DNA of 6,823 nucleotides from Halomonas halophila (GTDB lineage: Bacteria > Pseudomonadota > Gammaproteobacteria > Pseudomonadales > Halomonadaceae), in contig DJIP01000345.1 of NCBI GenBank assembly GCA_002433675.1, positions 1-6,823 of the forward strand, written 5' to 3'. The notes below the pieces were generated by a model, which did no database searches, was not told where the DNA came from, and saw nothing but the letters and a program-made list of their open reading frames with translations. The stretch's first letter is position 1. Each line of letters begins with the position of its first letter. Shown one piece after another: positions 5,689 to 6,823 of this stretch. Position numbers and translations under genes: made by a program.

Positions 5689-6447
5689 ATGCCACGTCTC
5701 GACCAACTCCTCGTCAGCCAGGGCCTGGTTCGCTCTCGCACCCGCGCCCAGAGGTTGATCCGCCACGGCCGCGTCTCCCGCCGGGATGACGGCAAGGTTT
5801 TGACCCGCCCCGGGGAGAAGTACCCCGACGACCTCCCTCTGGTGGTCGCAGAAGACCCGGAGGAGCGTTACGTTTCCCGCGCCGGACTCAAGCTGGAGGC
5901 GGTGCTCTCGGCGTTGGAACTGTCACTGGATGGTCGCCTGGTGCTGGACGTGGGCCAATCCACCGGGGGCTTTACCGACTGCGCCCTGGCCGCCGGCGCG
6001 CGCCACGTCATCGGCATCGAGGTGGGACACGGGCAGCTCGATGATAGGCTGCGGGGCGACGCCCGCGTCAGTTGCCTGGAGGGACTTAACGCCCGCCACC
6101 TTGGCGAAAGCCGCGAACTCAAGACGCTGATGGAGAACATCGGGCGACCGGAGGTCGCGGTAATGGATGTGTCCTTTATCTCGCAGACGCTGATCCTGCC
6201 GGAGCTGGCGACGCTGCTGGCACAGGACGCCCTGCTGCTGTCGCTGGTCAAGCCCCAGTTCGAACTGGGGCCAGGTGCGGTAGATCAGCGGGGCGTGGTC
6301 AGCGACCCCCGCCGCTACGCCGAGGTCGAGCAGCGCATCCGCGACTGCTGCGCCTCGGTCGGCTTCGAGATCCTGCACTGGCAGGAAAGTCCGATCCTTG
6401 GCGGCGACGGCAATCGCGAGTTTCTGCTACAGGCCCGCCGCCGCTAG
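5689..6447 (+). CDS. tlyA: TlyA family rRNA (cytidine-2'-O)-methyltransferase
   Basis: 252 residues, close to the usual 240-275 of the family. The start ATG follows AGGA (5678-5681) with seven bases between. Residues 1-60 are an S4 RNA-binding domain (PRLDQLLVSQGLVRSRTRAQ and following). The rest is an FtsJ/RrmJ-like Rossmann methyltransferase. Motif I, LDVGQSTGGFTD, binds S-adenosylmethionine. The candidate K-D-K-E catalytic set is the Lys of SRAGLKLE, the Asp of VMDVSFIS, the Lys of LVKPQFELG and the Glu of GNREFLL. Studied TlyA enzymes 2'-O-methylate cytidines in 16S and/or 23S rRNA, which affects capreomycin sensitivity; many Gram-negative homologues are assigned by homology only and were first called haemolysins. 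It has its own promoter candidate and converges on the mechanosensitive channel gene, with about 60 bases between the stops. Composition is native-like. Confidence 0.92.
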   Translation: MPRLDQLLVSQGLVRSRTRAQRLIRHGRVSRRDDGKVLTRPGEKYPDDLPLVVAEDPEERYVSRAGLKLEAVLSALELSLDGRLVLDVGQSTGGFTDCALAAGARHVIGIEVGHGQLDDRLRGDARVSCLEGLNARHLGESRELKTLMENIGRPEVAVMDVSFISQTLILPELATLLAQDALLLSLVKPQFELGPGAVDQRGVVSDPRRYAEVEQRIRDCCASVGFEILHWQESPILGGDGNREFLLQARRR

Positions 6448-6457
6448 CAGCGGCGGC
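6437..6457 (+). terminator. Hairpin straddling the tlyA stop codon
   Basis: GCCGCCGCT (6437-6445) pairs perfectly with AGCGGCGGC (6449-6457) around a 3-base loop. The TAG stop (6445-6447) lies at the loop. No T-run follows. It lies between convergent genes and could limit read-through from either side, or protect the mRNA end. Confidence 0.35.
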
Positions 6458-6508
6458 CGACAGCGGCCGAGCCGGCACCGTCAGCTATCGACCTTCAACG
6501 GCAGTCTG

Positions 6509-6823
6509 CTAACGCCCTCCTGCGTCACCGCCCCCGCCATCACCGATCCCGACGTCACCCGGGTCGCCCTTGGCCCCGGGGGGCGGGTGGCCTTCCTGAG
6601 GGTCGGCCTTGACCCGATGCACGCCCTTCCACACGTCGCGCTGACCCGAGCGGCGGATGTGCACATCGAGCTGGTCGAAGGCGATACGAATGCCATGCTC
6701 GGAGAACATGTCGCCGATGCGGCCATTGAGCTCGTCGGTGGCCAGCAGTCGATCCCCCAGAGCATTCACGTAGATGCGCAGTTCGTACTCCATGGTGCTG
6801 GCGGTGTAGGCCATGAAGTAGAT
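6509..6823 (-). CDS. C-terminal part of an MscS/MscK-type mechanosensitive channel (partial)
   Basis: The reading frame enters at the right edge, so the N-terminal bulk is missing; 104 residues are visible to TAG at 6511. The segment from MEYELRIYVNALGDRL through ATDELNGRIGDMFSEHG to IRIAFDQLDVHIR (residues about 11-57 of the visible part) matches the end of the cytoplasmic alpha/beta domain of MscS-family channels. These channels open under membrane tension to release solutes during hypo-osmotic shock. The length upstream is unknown, so MscS, MscK and MscM types cannot be separated, though the wording resembles the larger MscK group. After the conserved domain there is a 45-residue Gly/Pro/Asp tail with GAKGDPGD and GGGG, low in complexity and probably disordered. 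The ATG at 6814 is internal, not the start. Confidence 0.85.
   Translation of the reverse strand: MYFMAYTASTMEYELRIYVNALGDRLLATDELNGRIGDMFSEHGIRIAFDQLDVHIRRSGQRDVWKGVHRVKADPQEGHPPPGAKGDPGDVGIGDGGGGDAGGR

Noticed and set aside
5491..5795. Minus-strand open frames over the tlyA promoter and start
   Set aside because: They overlap the S4 domain of tlyA and its promoter, have no ribosome site and show no protein motifs.

Overview
The window looks like a chromosomal segment of a GC-rich gammaproteobacterium. The flanking genes are strongly G/C-biased at third codon positions. The TlyA methyltransferase has the DVGQSTGGFTD form of motif I, which from memory is common in gammaproteobacteria, and a Halomonas-like host is a reasonable guess. 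No species can be fixed from the sequence alone.

Layout, left to right. (1) Positions 1-128 hold the terminator-like end of an upstream unit and a strong Shine-Dalgarno for the first gene. (2) 129-1352 (+) is an ATP-grasp ligase-type protein. (3) 1560-3581 (+) is a large protein of about 673 residues. Its C-terminal half carries a papain-like Gln/Cys/His/Asn set, and the 207 bp between it and the ATP-grasp gene contain a perfect GC hairpin and a possible -10 box. (4) 3582-5570 is visibly more AT-rich and looks like an inserted or fast-evolving strip. It has two convincing genes, both on the minus strand: a cold-shock domain / zinc-ribbon / membrane-anchor protein (4609-5046) and a glycine-zipper protein whose two CxxC pairs sit at its two ends (4054-4398). 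The rest is mostly non-coding, including a short segment that may be the end of a decayed insertion sequence. (5) 5689-6447 (+) is tlyA, the rRNA 2'-O-methyltransferase. (6) 6509-6823 (-) is the C-terminal end of an MscS/MscK-type mechanosensitive channel that runs out of the window and converges on tlyA.

The two points of most interest are these. First, a possible ligase/hydrolase pair: an ATP-grasp enzyme next to a papain-like thiol hydrolase with a long uncharacterised N-terminal region. Such pairs can make and break amide bonds, but the substrate cannot be read from sequence. Second, the small minus-strand pair, in which both proteins combine zinc-ribbon cysteines with a membrane-prone segment, one of them attached to a cold-shock domain with a degenerate RNP2. 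No CRISPR array, tRNA, rRNA or intact mobile element was seen.
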